Shown here: positions 1 to 8,072 of the stretch, in pieces | Layout: every line of letters starts with the position of its first letter | Numbering within the stretch: the first letter of the stretch is position 1 | Assembly (NCBI GenBank): GCA_947627835.1 | Contig: CANQXM010000002.1 | Coordinates: forward strand, 1-38,123 | DNA from: an uncultured Bacilli bacterium | Lineage (GTDB): Bacteria > Bacillota_I > Bacilli_A > RF39 > UBA660 | Direction: 5' to 3' | Length of the DNA stretch: 38,123 nt | Translations under genes and position numbers: made by a program | Notes under the pieces: model-generated | The model's input: the letters and a program-made list of their open reading frames with translations, nothing else | The model's database searches: none | Told to the model about the DNA's origin: nothing

Positions 1-314
1 AGATCAACTTATTTTAATGTCTTCATTGACAAGACACTTTTTTGCGTGTCAAAATTTAATTATTTTTTTTCAACCTTTTCTTCCTTTCTTTATTTAATAG
101 TTTAAGTATGAAATACGAAGATTAAAGAAATATTAAAAAGATATATAATATCCATCAAACTATAGCAGTGATTCGAAAAATTTGAATAACTGAATTTTCA
201 TTTCATTCATTATATAACAGAATCTTCGTTTGATAATACTTTTTTATACTATTTTATTACATGAAAAAAGCAAACTTTCTATTCTCCCGTTTGCTTTTAT
301 TCATTTAAAATTTT
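1..314. other. Intergenic stretch without a supported gene
   Basis: I find no convincing coding region here. The stretch is very AT-rich and contains a weak hairpin near positions 35-50 (GACAC/GTGTC arms) whose role I cannot assign. It also carries the terminator of the minus-strand gene that ends at 315, listed separately. No tRNA or riboswitch-like structure was recognised. Confidence 0.6.
264..298 (-). terminator. Rho-independent terminator of the XRE/DUF2975 gene
   Basis: On the minus strand a 10-bp perfect stem (AAAAGCAAAC / GTTTGCTTTT) encloses a 13-base loop. The descending arm runs into six T residues. It begins 16 bases after the stop codon of the gene ending at 315. Confidence 0.85.
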
Positions 315-1235
315 TTAGTCATTACTCTCTCCATACATTTTTCCTTTTGTTTCAAGTCCTAGTAATCTTCCGTATTCAAAGATGTAGGATAAACTAAATA
401 AGAATAATATTTCTACTAAATCATATGTTTCAAATTCGATATTTAGATCTGTGCTCAATAATAGTTCAAATACACCTCCACCAATATTAGTCATGATGAT
501 GATGATAATCATTTTCCAAGCAATCTTTTTGATTAAACTTACATTTTCTAAAGTAAAGGGAGTTTCTCCTTGATTGATATTATCAAATAAATTTTCTAAA
601 TGCTTCAATATGATTGATGTCAAAATCATTGTTACTAAGAGAACAGCAAAACCGGTTTCTACATAACCAATTACTTTGGCTTTGCTATTCTTTTCAAATA
701 TTGATACTACTTTGGTATTTAAAAATTCTTTATCCGCATCTGCTAAAACTAATGCTCCCGCTTTTAAAACAACTTTGTCATTTTCTTCTAAAAGATGGAT
801 ATTGTGATCTTTTAAATTTAAAGTTAAATGATTGTCTTTAATTTCAACTTTATTAATCAAATAAGGTGTAGCAATTAAAATTAATGAAAGAAAAGGAATC
901 GCAATATAACAGAAAATTCTTCCTATTTTAGAGATTACGGAAATGATTTTACTTAACGCTTTCATTTTCTTTTGTTCTTCTTTTTTTAAACTTACTACTT
1001 TGGTTTTTACTTCAACTCCAAGTGAATCAATATCCATCATGCTATCATTTACTAAATCATTAATTTTACAATGAAAGATTTTACATAGTTCTAATAAATT
1101 ATTCATGGTTGGATAAGCATCTCCGGTTTCCCATTTACTTATGGATTGCCTAGAAACATTTATTTTTTCCGCTAAGTCTTCTTGTGATAGTTTTTTTAAA
1201 ATTCTAATTTTCTTTAGATTATCTCCAAATTTCAT
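315..1235 (-). CDS. XRE-family regulator with C-terminal DUF2975-like membrane domain
   Basis: This 306-residue protein has an N-terminal Cro/C1-type helix-turn-helix (about residues 5-60, with the typical SRQSISKWETG recognition helix). After a charged linker come four hydrophobic segments (about 97-127, 190-212, 240-262 and 273-293). The last part (GETPFTLENV, then IFEYGRLL) resembles DUF2975 membrane domains. It is probably a membrane-tethered transcription factor that couples an envelope signal to DNA binding; the ligand and targets are unknown. The start is supported by GGGAGG seven bases upstream of ATG. It is monocistronic with its own terminator and probably its own promoter. A second XRE-membrane protein lies just upstream on the same strand. 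Domain architecture is clear; function is inferred. Confidence 0.85.
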   Translation of the reverse strand: MKFGDNLKKIRILKKLSQEDLAEKINVSRQSISKWETGDAYPTMNNLLELCKIFHCKINDLVNDSMMDIDSLGVEVKTKVVSLKKEEQKKMKALSKIISVISKIGRIFCYIAIPFLSLILIATPYLINKVEIKDNHLTLNLKDHNIHLLEENDKVVLKAGALVLADADKEFLNTKVVSIFEKNSKAKVIGYVETGFAVLLVTMILTSIILKHLENLFDNINQGETPFTLENVSLIKKIAWKMIIIIIMTNIGGGVFELLLSTDLNIEFETYDLVEILFLFSLSYIFEYGRLLGLETKGKMYGESND

Positions 1236-1261
1236 TTAGAGTACCTCCCTTTTCATCATTC

Positions 1262-1294
1262 ATTATATATATGAAAGTCATTTGAAACTATCAA
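1262..1294 (-). promoter_or_regulatory. Candidate promoter of the XRE/DUF2975 gene
   Basis: On the minus strand a TTGATA -35-like box (1294-1289) lies 17 bases from TATATA (1271-1266), which overlaps a TATAAT (1267-1262) at a longer spacing. The position, about 30 bases before the start codon, fits. The alternating AT run makes the exact -10 uncertain. Confidence 0.4.
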
Positions 1295-1320
1295 CTTTTA
1301 GTTGCACTTGCTTTTTATAT

Positions 1321-2487
1321 TCATTTTGCTTGTAAGTTATTTATGAATATTTTTTGAAATGTATCTTCTACAAAATTATTATCATTCATTTTATTTTCTA
1401 AGTATTTATTGAAATTATTTTGATTGATACCATGATCTACGATGTCTATAAAATGAGGATACGCTTCTTTTATTTGGTTTCTACTTACTTGATAGGTATT
1501 GCCACTAAAATGAAATGTAATTTGTTCTACATTATCGATTAAAGCGAATATTGCTATTGCATTGTATAGTAATGATTTTTCTAAGTAATGGCTCTCATTC
1601 ACATACCAATCGGTAATATGGTAGTTGATTGTTAATCCAAGATTCTCTGAGTCAATTTCAAAAACATAACCATATTCTGCTAGTGGTAAATTATCAATCA
1701 AATGACTATCATTGCTATTGTTTCCAACATATTCATTTTGATATCGGATGATGTTCTTGATTCCTGATTTATCTCGGTTAAAAGGGGTTATTGGAATTGT
1801 ATCTTCAGTGTACTCTTTTTTGGTATCGATGATGTAGTATTCATTTTTGGTATTTTGATTTATTCGATACACGTTATAAAATGGTGCTTTATAAACAATC
1901 ATATCTTCCCCAGTTTTAATCAGATATGAAAATCTTGGGGCAACTTTATTTAATACTACATTTGAATAATCTAGCAAAAGTAGTACTAAGAACCCTACCA
2001 TAAAATAACCTATTCCTAAAAAGATTTTTTTGAAAATGTTTTTGCCTCTTTTTATATTCACAAATCCAAAAGTAGATATGAGTAAGCCCATGATGGAATG
2101 AATGGATCCCCAACTACTATCCGGCGGATAAATAGTAAAGGCGATGAAAATAAAACCTAAACCAAAGAACATAATCATTTCATAAATTAATTTGTTTTTT
2201 TCCGATACTTTTTTATTTGAATAATTGATGGTATCAATAATATTTTTTTCTAACCTTTTTTGATAATGTTCTTTATCGACTTTTTCTCCACTTAATAAAT
2301 CATTTACCGTTATTTTTAAAATTGTGCATAACTCTACCATAATGGAAGCATCTGGCAATCCTTTGCCACACTCCCATTTCGATACTGCTTTAGAAGTGAT
2401 TCCTAACTTTACTGCAAGTTGTTCTTGTGTTAATTTCTGTTCTTTTCTACAAGATGCAATGAATTTTCCTATTTTTTCTTGATTCAT
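1321..2487 (-). CDS. XRE-family regulator with multi-pass membrane region and long C-terminal domain
   Basis: I take the start at 2487 because AAAGGAGC lies just upstream of that ATG. The longer reading frame (to 2547) would add about 20 residues with no ribosome site. The 388-residue protein starts with a Cro/C1 HTH (residues 5-65; TSKAVSKWECGKGLPD). Three hydrophobic helices follow (about 101-120, 127-145 and 154-173). The final roughly 210 residues are hydrophilic, match no family I recognise, and may lie outside the membrane or form a cytoplasmic sensor. The layout suggests signal-dependent transcription control from the membrane. It has the same order of domains as the neighbouring gene at 315-1235, but the C-terminal halves are unrelated. 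Confidence 0.8.
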   Translation of the reverse strand: MNQEKIGKFIASCRKEQKLTQEQLAVKLGITSKAVSKWECGKGLPDASIMVELCTILKITVNDLLSGEKVDKEHYQKRLEKNIIDTINYSNKKVSEKNKLIYEMIMFFGLGFIFIAFTIYPPDSSWGSIHSIMGLLISTFGFVNIKRGKNIFKKIFLGIGYFMVGFLVLLLLDYSNVVLNKVAPRFSYLIKTGEDMIVYKAPFYNVYRINQNTKNEYYIIDTKKEYTEDTIPITPFNRDKSGIKNIIRYQNEYVGNNSNDSHLIDNLPLAEYGYVFEIDSENLGLTINYHITDWYVNESHYLEKSLLYNAIAIFALIDNVEQITFHFSGNTYQVSRNQIKEAYPHFIDIVDHGINQNNFNKYLENKMNDNNFVEDTFQKIFINNLQAK

Positions 2488-2564
2488 ATTTCTTGCTCCT
2501 TTCGAAAACAACCATATCATCTTAACACAAGTTTTAACACCTACCATTCGTAGAGTTTGGATAT

Positions 2565-2837
2565 TTATTTATGCAAATAGTATTTCCCTTTTTGAAAAAT
2601 TAATGTTTTATCTTGTACCATCATTAGTAAATATGGATTTTTAATTATTTCTTTTGGTAAATCTTTTGCTTTTATTCCTTTTTCGAAACTTGTAATATGG
2701 TTATCTTGAAAGTATTTAATTATATTTTCTTTTGATAAAGATGCTTTATCATTTTGATATTTGCTTTTCATTATCATTATATAGATAATCCCCATTACAC
2801 AGATTATAGGTATAAGAAATTTTAGAATTTCAAGCAT
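2565..2837 (-). CDS. Small membrane-anchored protein of unknown function
   Basis: This 90-residue protein has one N-terminal transmembrane helix (about residues 4-24) followed by a basic, hydrophilic tail of about 65 residues with no motif I recognise. CAGGAG lies upstream of ATG at suitable spacing, which supports a real gene. It sits 77 bases upstream of the second XRE regulator on the same strand, so the two may be co-transcribed and it could be an accessory of that regulator. No function can be assigned. Confidence 0.6.
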   Translation of the reverse strand: MLEILKFLIPIICVMGIIYIMIMKSKYQNDKASLSKENIIKYFQDNHITSFEKGIKAKDLPKEIIKNPYLLMMVQDKTLIFQKGKYYLHK

Positions 2838-2879
2838 TTCGTTTCACACTCCTGCAAATTACTTTACCTTTTTCTTTTA

Positions 2880-4082
2880 TTATTTATTTAATAACCAATC
2901 AACTATATTCATTTTTGTTATTCCATCGTAATCAGTTTCCATATCCATATCATAAGTTATTAAATATTTTGGATAATGGTCTCCTGTTTTTTGCAATGAT
3001 TTTAGTTCTCTTTCTAATACTTTTTCATCTCTAACCGTTAATGCAACTTGAAAATATTTAAGTCCATCTCTATTTTCAGCAACAAAGTCTATCTCTAAAT
3101 CATCTAATTTTCCTACATATACTTTATATCCTCTTCTTAACAATTCGAGATAAACTATATTTTCTAGTATATGTCCCATATCACTATCAGCTTTTTTACC
3201 CAATAAGTAACTTCTTAATCCTTGATCTACAACATAATATTTGTAATCCCTAGCAAGTAAATTTTTACCTTTAACATCAAATCTTTCGGCTTTATATATC
3301 AAAAAACTTTCGACAAATGCAGATATATAATTTTCAACTGTATGATTGCTTGTAGACATTCCCTTACTTGTTAATGTATCACTTATCTTTTTTGTTGATA
3401 TTGGACTACCTATGCTATCAAATATAAATTTTAATACACTTTCTAAACGCATTTTATCTGTTATATTATTTTTTGTTATTATGTCTTTGTAAACTATTGT
3501 AGTAAATATCCCTTCTAAATATGTATCTAAATCATTTGGGTTATCTTGAAGTATTGGTATATTACCAGGCATACCACCATACTTCATATAATCTAAGAAA
3601 TACTCATAATGACTTTTACCAGAGTCATTAAAAGCACTTAAATACTCTTTAAATGATAATGGTAATAATTTTATTTCTACATATCTTCCTGATAATAATG
3701 TTGCAAGTTCACCAGATAATAAATAAGCATTTGACCCTGTTATATAAACATCAACATTTTTCTTTATATATAAACTATCAACTGCTTTTTGGAACATGGG
3801 AACATTTTGAACTTCATCTAAAAATACATAGAATTGTTTTTTAGAATCTAATTGCTTATTTACATAATCGTATAATTCCTTGTAATTTTCAAATTGATAT
3901 TCAGCATCTTCAAGATTTATCTTTATGATTTGATCATCTTTTATTCCTATCTCTTTTAAGTAATTTATAAATATTTCAAATAATGTAGATTTTCCACATC
4001 TTCTTATTCCTGTAATAACTTTAATTAAATCCTTATCTTTAAACCTTTTTAATAATTCAAGATATTCTGTCCTTTCTATCAT
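2880..4082 (-). CDS. AAA ATPase with C-terminal DUF4143 domain
   Basis: The start at 4082 has AGAGGTG at good spacing; the frame is open further upstream to 4160 but without a ribosome site. The 400-residue protein has a Walker A motif (GIRRCGKST, 25-33), a Walker B FLDE ending at residue 90, and ITGSNA at 114-119, as in AAA_14 proteins. The C-terminal DUF4143 region keeps a PD-(D/E)XK-like pattern (E307, EIDF at 330-333, QV at 345-346). Proteins of this layout are widespread as single genes in bacteria and archaea, and their physiological role is not established. Its promoter overlaps a long palindrome, with a second copy beside it, suggesting specific control, possibly autoregulation. Confidence 0.9.
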   Translation of the reverse strand: MIERTEYLELLKRFKDKDLIKVITGIRRCGKSTLFEIFINYLKEIGIKDDQIIKINLEDAEYQFENYKELYDYVNKQLDSKKQFYVFLDEVQNVPMFQKAVDSLYIKKNVDVYITGSNAYLLSGELATLLSGRYVEIKLLPLSFKEYLSAFNDSGKSHYEYFLDYMKYGGMPGNIPILQDNPNDLDTYLEGIFTTIVYKDIITKNNITDKMRLESVLKFIFDSIGSPISTKKISDTLTSKGMSTSNHTVENYISAFVESFLIYKAERFDVKGKNLLARDYKYYVVDQGLRSYLLGKKADSDMGHILENIVYLELLRRGYKVYVGKLDDLEIDFVAENRDGLKYFQVALTVRDEKVLERELKSLQKTGDHYPKYLITYDMDMETDYDGITKMNIVDWLLNK

Positions 4083-4100
4083 AGTTTCACCTCTGTTTCC

Positions 4101-4129
4101 AGTATATATTAAATTTGATGTTAAGTCAA
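4101..4129 (-). promoter_or_regulatory. Promoter of the DUF4143 ATPase gene
   Basis: On the minus strand TTGACT (4129-4124) and TATACT (4106-4101) are separated by exactly 17 bases. The -10 lies about 20 bases upstream of the start codon. The -35 box begins inside the edge of the palindrome at 4128-4155. Confidence 0.75.
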
Positions 4130-4155
4130 GTTTTGGAAATATTTTTCCAAAACTT
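4128..4155. promoter_or_regulatory. Palindromic operator overlapping the ATPase -35 box
   Basis: A 28-base inverted repeat with core TTTTGGAAA...TTTCCAAAA and arms extending to AAG/CTT on both sides; only the central bases deviate from symmetry. It overlaps the -35 element of the ATPase promoter, the expected place for a repressor. The hairpin could also help end transcription from the DUF1287 gene, although a T-run is lacking. Confidence 0.65.
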
Positions 4156-4166
4156 ATCAAAATTTA

Positions 4167-4194
4167 GTAGTTTTGGAAAAATATTTCAAATAAA
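4167..4194. repeat. Second, imperfect copy of the TTTTGGAAA palindrome
   Basis: Starting 40 bases after the core of the first copy, TTTTGGAAAAATATTTCAAA repeats the same half-sites with one arm degenerated. The two copies lie roughly four helical turns apart, consistent with cooperative binding by one regulator. Confidence 0.55.
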
Positions 4195-4292
4195 AAATAT
4201 TTGGTTTTCATCTATGTATAAAGTTCTCATAAATAAAAGAACTAACAAAAATGGCACCCAAATAAAGTTGTCTTATTACTTATCCAAATTTA

Positions 4293-4943
4293 TTAACTGA
4301 TTCGATAATGTCCTACTATGTCGTTTCTTAATTCTAATATATCTTCTTCATAGTTTTTTTGATAAGGATTTGCATGATGAATCACAAATGGCACTCCGTT
4401 TTTATTTCTTTTATCAGAAATTATTCCAATATGTTTTGTAAATATCACTATATCTCCACCTTGCCATTCTTTTATTTTGGAGATGTCCGTTGTTAATGTT
4501 ATGGCATTATTCTCAAAATAAACTTTTAAATTATTGACTCTTCTAAAATCAATATTCTTATCTACTACTTCAATATTATAGCTATCACGATTATTTTTTA
4601 CATCTTCATTAACTAAGTTCATTAAATCATACCCTGCATCTTTTAAACCAAATGCTACAACATCTGCACAAACACCAAATTCGTCATTTGGATAGCCAGT
4701 TGCATAATATTTACTTTTATATTTTGGCTTTGTTTTTATATAATTTCTGACATTATTTAAAATATCTGTTTGATCGTCAATCCCATCTTCATCTTGATCT
4801 ACTAAACTCACATAGGGTTCAATCCCAAAATCCGCATTACTATATTTCTTATGAGGAATATAATTAAATATATATAAAATATAAATCGTTAATAAAACTG
4901 CTATTAATACAATAGATAAAATGATTAAAATTTTCTTTTTCAT
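4293..4943 (-). CDS. DUF1287-family secreted or anchored protein
   Basis: The start at 4943 is chosen because GGGAG lies upstream; the ATG at 4958 has no ribosome site. The 216-residue protein has an N-terminal hydrophobic signal/anchor (residues 4-28), so the rest is expected outside the cell. It carries the DUF1287 hallmarks: a Ca-binding-like DQDEDGIDD loop (49-57), GVCADVV with C92, NIDFRRVNNL, WQGGDIVIF, HIGIISD with H171, a later HH pair at 189-190, and a terminal GHYR. DUF1287 proteins look like papain/NlpC-fold enzymes, with C92 and H171 the likely catalytic pair; the substrate, possibly cell-wall peptide, is not established. It lies 64 bases downstream of the deaminase gene on the same strand. 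Confidence 0.85.
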   Translation of the reverse strand: MKKKILIILSIVLIAVLLTIYILYIFNYIPHKKYSNADFGIEPYVSLVDQDEDGIDDQTDILNNVRNYIKTKPKYKSKYYATGYPNDEFGVCADVVAFGLKDAGYDLMNLVNEDVKNNRDSYNIEVVDKNIDFRRVNNLKVYFENNAITLTTDISKIKEWQGGDIVIFTKHIGIISDKRNKNGVPFVIHHANPYQKNYEEDILELRNDIVGHYRIS

Positions 4944-5007
4944 CGCTAGTTCTCCCATAACTTATCATTCGTGTTATGATGCAAATTCCATTTTCTTTCA
5001 CTTATTT

Positions 5008-5457
5008 TTAATAAAGTTCACGATTATAGCTTTCGAGTAGTTCTTGACATTTTTTATTTTCAATCTGATGAATTTTTAAAATTTCTTTTTCTTTATTTTC
5101 CAAATAATTATAGATTATATCATCTCGAAAGCCAATTCCTGCAACTTCTTTTCGATTACTTACAAAATAAATTTCTTTTATATTCGACCAAATAATTGCT
5201 GATAAGCACATTGGACAAGGTTCACTCGTAGAATAAATAACACAATCTTTTAAATCATGTGTATTTAATTTTTTACATGCATCTCGAATCGCCATTATTT
5301 CGGCATGAGCGGTGGGATCTTTTTCTTTTAAAACTTTATTATTTCCATAACCAGTTATTTTATTGTCTTTCACAACTACAGCTCCAAATGGGCCACCTTC
5401 TAAATTTTTAACTCCGAATTTTGCAAGTTCTATGGCTTTATCCAAATAATTCTCCAT
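5008..5457 (-). CDS. guaD: Guanine deaminase-like nucleoside/base deaminase
   Basis: This 149-residue cytidine-deaminase-fold protein has the zinc ligands and proton shuttle in HAE (51-53) and PCPMC (80-84). The surrounding sequence (LKDCVIYSTSEPCPMC, then GIGFRDD) is closer to bacterial guanine deaminases than to tRNA adenosine deaminase TadA. It would convert guanine to xanthine for purine salvage in the cytoplasm. AAAGGAT precedes the ATG. Length matches the family. TadA-like activity on another purine or nucleoside cannot be excluded. Confidence 0.8.
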   Translation of the reverse strand: MENYLDKAIELAKFGVKNLEGGPFGAVVVKDNKITGYGNNKVLKEKDPTAHAEIMAIRDACKKLNTHDLKDCVIYSTSEPCPMCLSAIIWSNIKEIYFVSNRKEVAGIGFRDDIIYNYLENKEKEILKIHQIENKKCQELLESYNRELY

Positions 5458-5511
5458 ATATAATCCTTTCTTTTATTCATATCAAATAAAATTGTATTCC
5501 ATCCTTAAATA

Positions 5512-6144
5512 TCATTCTCTAATAAAATTGGTAAATGTTATTTTTTCTAATTCGGGAGGATTAATACCTTTTTCTTTTCCTGCCTCCACGCATTTTAAAT
5601 AATAAGCCATATTTTTACCAAGGATTCTCATGATTTGCATGCCTTCTTCATCTTTTCTTACCTCTTCTTTGGTAGATCCATGAACCATATTCCAATATCT
5701 AGATGAAATTACGGGCATTTGATTCATGGTATAGTATTTATTTAGTTGGTCAAATGTGGCAGTTGTTCCTGCTCTTCTAGCTGAAACTACGGTTGCTGCA
5801 GGCTTTAAGCGAAAGATATCTGGGTTTGCAAAATTTGAATAAAACAATCTATCCATAAAAGATGTTATTGCACCTGTTGCTGATGCATAATGAACTGGTG
5901 TTCCAAATACAAATCCATCTGCACTTTTTGCTTTTTCTGCAAATTCATTTACAACATCATTAAATACGCATTTTCCAATTTTTGAACATTTGTGACATGC
6001 AATACATCCTGATATTGGTTTTACACCGATCCAAAATATTTCCGTTTCTATTCCTTCCTTATTTAATTCTTTGGCAACTTCGCTAAGAGCTGTGTAAACG
6101 CATCCTTCTTGATGTGGTCCTCCGTTTACTAATAATACTTTCAT
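5512..6144 (-). CDS. Flavodoxin-fold NAD(P)H reductase with iron-sulfur-flavoprotein cysteine motif
   Basis: The protein is 210 residues from the second of two adjacent ATGs, which is better spaced from GAGGA; the first ATG at 6147 would add one Met. It has an N-terminal flavodoxin-like fold (MKVLLVNGGPHQEGCVYTAL) and a compact cysteine motif C47-X2-C50-X2-C53-X5-C59, as in iron-sulfur flavoproteins. The GTPVHYASATGAITSFMDR region fits the FMN-binding site. It is probably an FMN enzyme with a [4Fe-4S] cluster that transfers electrons from NAD(P)H or ferredoxin to an unknown acceptor. The gene lies 55 bases upstream of the deaminase on the same strand, which may be coincidental. Confidence 0.85.
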   Translation of the reverse strand: MKVLLVNGGPHQEGCVYTALSEVAKELNKEGIETEIFWIGVKPISGCIACHKCSKIGKCVFNDVVNEFAEKAKSADGFVFGTPVHYASATGAITSFMDRLFYSNFANPDIFRLKPAATVVSARRAGTTATFDQLNKYYTMNQMPVISSRYWNMVHGSTKEEVRKDEEGMQIMRILGKNMAYYLKCVEAGKEKGINPPELEKITFTNFIRE

Positions 6145-6182
6145 CATTTTTCCTCATTTCTCTTACTATCTATTATACCAAA

Positions 6183-6212
6183 GAAAAAGCAAATCTCGTG
6201 TAGAGTTTGCTC
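6183..6212 (-). terminator. Rho-independent terminator of the 208-residue protein gene
   Basis: On the minus strand GCAAACTC pairs with GAGATTTGC, leaving one bulged base, and is followed by TTTTTCTTT. It lies 13 bases past the stop of the gene at 6225-6851. The stem shares the GCAAA core of two other terminators in this window. Confidence 0.75.
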
Positions 6213-6224
6213 ATAAAAAAATGG

Positions 6225-6851
6225 TTATGGTACGTTTTTTATATTTAATGTTTTTACGATCTCTAAAAATTCTTTGGTATCATTTTCTTCAAGACCATTA
6301 TTCATAAAGGCAATGTTTGGATTTAATTCATAGAATGATATATCCGTCCATATTGGTTCTCCGTAATAACCGATTGTTGCTATCACGCCATTATTTAACG
6401 TGAGTTCTTCGGTCGTTCTTCCTGTACCGCACACTCCAAATGGATTATTATAAAAAATTAAGCTTGCATATTGATCTTTTGAATCTTTATATAATTTTAA
6501 AGCAAATTGATAATCTTCTTCTTTGATTTCTTCATAATGCCAATCTTTTAAAATATTTAATTCAATGTTTGTATTTTCTACTGTTTTTACATATTTTTCT
6601 TCACTTGCTTCTTCTTTCATCGAACAAGCAAATTTTGTTTTTTTCCAAGTCGTTACTTGCTCATTATTACTGCAATGGTAATAATTTACAAATAGTCCTT
6701 TATCAATATAATTCACGCTTTCTTCGTTTAAATGATCTCTGATTTTTAATAGTGGACTATGATTAAAAATTTTGGCTTGTAAAGTATCAAGAGCAACTAC
6801 ACTTGCTAAAATGCCTAGAGCAATGAAAGTAATTTTTAGACCTTTTTTCAT
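6225..6851 (-). CDS. Membrane-anchored or secreted protein of unknown function
   Basis: This 208-residue protein has a short basic N-terminus and one hydrophobic helix (about residues 7-22) that serves as signal or anchor. No lipobox cysteine follows. The exported part contains three cysteines (C60, C76 and C141), short stretches such as YIDKGLFVNYYHC and FGVCGTG, and a mixed alpha/beta composition, but no enzymatic motif I recognise. TGGAG upstream of ATG supports the start. It is flanked on both sides by its own and the fic terminator, so it is probably monocistronic. A small extracytoplasmic domain of lineage-specific distribution is my best guess. Confidence 0.65.
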   Translation of the reverse strand: MKKGLKITFIALGILASVVALDTLQAKIFNHSPLLKIRDHLNEESVNYIDKGLFVNYYHCSNNEQVTTWKKTKFACSMKEEASEEKYVKTVENTNIELNILKDWHYEEIKEEDYQFALKLYKDSKDQYASLIFYNNPFGVCGTGRTTEELTLNNGVIATIGYYGEPIWTDISFYELNPNIAFMNNGLEENDTKEFLEIVKTLNIKNVP

Positions 6852-6897
6852 ATTTTCTCCATTTCTACAAATTTTATTTGTTTCAATAACATTATAT

Positions 6898-6928
6898 CAA
6901 AAGAAGCAAACATTCGATAGTGTTTGCT
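6898..6928 (-). terminator. Rho-independent terminator of the fic gene
   Basis: On the minus strand AGCAAACA and TGTTTGCT form a perfect 8-bp stem around an 8-base loop, followed by TCTTTTG. It lies 19 bases beyond the stop codon of the Fic gene. Confidence 0.8.
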
Positions 6929-6946
6929 CGTTAAACTTTCTTTATT

Positions 6947-8026
6947 TTATAATTGTTCTACAAAAGTATCATATATTCTTCTATATCGATAAGTTATTCG
7001 ATTCGTACCTTCTTTTTTCTCTTTAACAATTATGTTTAGTTCAACCATTTTATTTAGTATATGATGAATTGAGTTTTTATGAACATTCAGCTCTTCCGCC
7101 ATTTCTCCAGCGGTAAATACGATTTTTTTCATCATTAAGGGATGCATTTTCAAAACGGTACTACCTTTTATATTTTGTTTGATTGTTTCTTCATCTTCAT
7201 CATAAACCCGATTAATTTTTTCGATTCTGCCAATATTTCTTGTACATTGATCAACTACGCATTGCAAGAAAAATCTAATAAACCCGGTGATATTTCCGTT
7301 TCGGCATTCATTAAGTGCATTATAGTAATTTGCTTTAAATAATTCTATAATTTCAGATAAAAATAATATTGGCTCATCCTCCTTTAGTTTAGCAAGTTGT
7401 AAAGTCATTAGTGCTCTTCCCATTCTTCCGTTTCCATCTTTATATGGGTGAATTGACTCAAATTGAACATGTGAGATAGCAACTTTAATAAAGGCTTCGT
7501 CATCATACGTATCATTCATGTATTCCATTAAATTATCCAAAAGTTCAGGAACTTCTTCTGGAATCGGTGGAACAAATGTGGCACCATCTTTTCCAAGGCC
7601 AATCGGTCCAATATAATTTTGTATGGATCTAATTTCTCCTGGAGATTTATCTTCTCCTCTAACTCCGGAGAGTAATATTTTGTGCATGGAGTTAATCATA
7701 CTAATGCTAAATTTTTTATCTTTTAATTTATCATTTGCATACTCTAGCATTTTCTTTAAGTTTTTAACTTCTTTAATACTATCATTTGTTTCTTTATAAT
7801 CCATATAATACATATCATCTTGAGATATTTGCGTTCCTTCAATTCGTGAAGATCGAATACTTTCTCCTAATACTAAAGAATCAAGGAAATATTTTTGATC
7901 GAATTTAAATACTTTTAATAACGATTTATATTGTCCATATTTATCGTTTGCTTGACCTAGAAGTTTTATAGTTTCTTTATCCAATTTATAAGAAAATGGT
8001 AGCATTTTCGCTTTATATGGTTCCAT
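6947..8026 (-). CDS. Class II Fic-family AMPylase-type protein with C-terminal winged helix
   Basis: This 359-residue protein has an N-terminal Fic_N region carrying the inhibitory motif SSRIEG (59-64; S/T-X-X-X-E-G/N type, E63 the regulatory glutamate). The Fic core has the complete active-site motif HPYKDGNGRMGR (193-204), with H193 catalytic. A C-terminal winged-helix-like domain follows (about 290-350, AEELNVHKNSIHHILNKM). Such proteins transfer AMP or a related nucleotide to target proteins and are self-inhibited by the N-terminal helix. The DNA-binding tail could let it regulate its own gene. GAAAGGAG precedes ATG, and an array of three palindromes lies upstream. The target protein is unknown; no separate antitoxin is adjacent, as expected when inhibition is built in. 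Confidence 0.92.
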   Translation of the reverse strand: MEPYKAKMLPFSYKLDKETIKLLGQANDKYGQYKSLLKVFKFDQKYFLDSLVLGESIRSSRIEGTQISQDDMYYMDYKETNDSIKEVKNLKKMLEYANDKLKDKKFSISMINSMHKILLSGVRGEDKSPGEIRSIQNYIGPIGLGKDGATFVPPIPEEVPELLDNLMEYMNDTYDDEAFIKVAISHVQFESIHPYKDGNGRMGRALMTLQLAKLKEDEPILFLSEIIELFKANYYNALNECRNGNITGFIRFFLQCVVDQCTRNIGRIEKINRVYDEDEETIKQNIKGSTVLKMHPLMMKKIVFTAGEMAEELNVHKNSIHHILNKMVELNIIVKEKKEGTNRITYRYRRIYDTFVEQL

Positions 8027-8047
8027 CTTATCACACTCCTTTCGTAT

Positions 8048-8056
8048 AATATACCA
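8048..8056 (-). promoter_or_regulatory. Extended -10 element of the fic promoter
   Basis: On the minus strand TGGTATATT forms an extended -10 about 20 bases before the fic start codon. The matching -35 position would fall inside the nearest palindromic site of the array (8073-8099), so occupancy there should block transcription. No good -35 hexamer is present. Confidence 0.5.
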
Positions 8057-8072
8057 TATTTTATTAAAAAAT

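Noticed and set aside
30..50. Hairpin GACAC...GTGTC near the left edge
   Set aside because: A five-base stem with no gene visible on the supporting side; it could be a terminator for a gene outside the window but cannot be supported here.
2488..2547. Upstream extension of the second XRE regulator
   Set aside because: No ribosome site precedes the earlier start, while AAAGGAGC lies just before the ATG at 2487 and family alignments begin there.
4083..4160. Upstream extension of the DUF4143 ATPase
   Set aside because: The extension would translate the promoter and palindrome; AGAGGTG marks the ATG at 4082.
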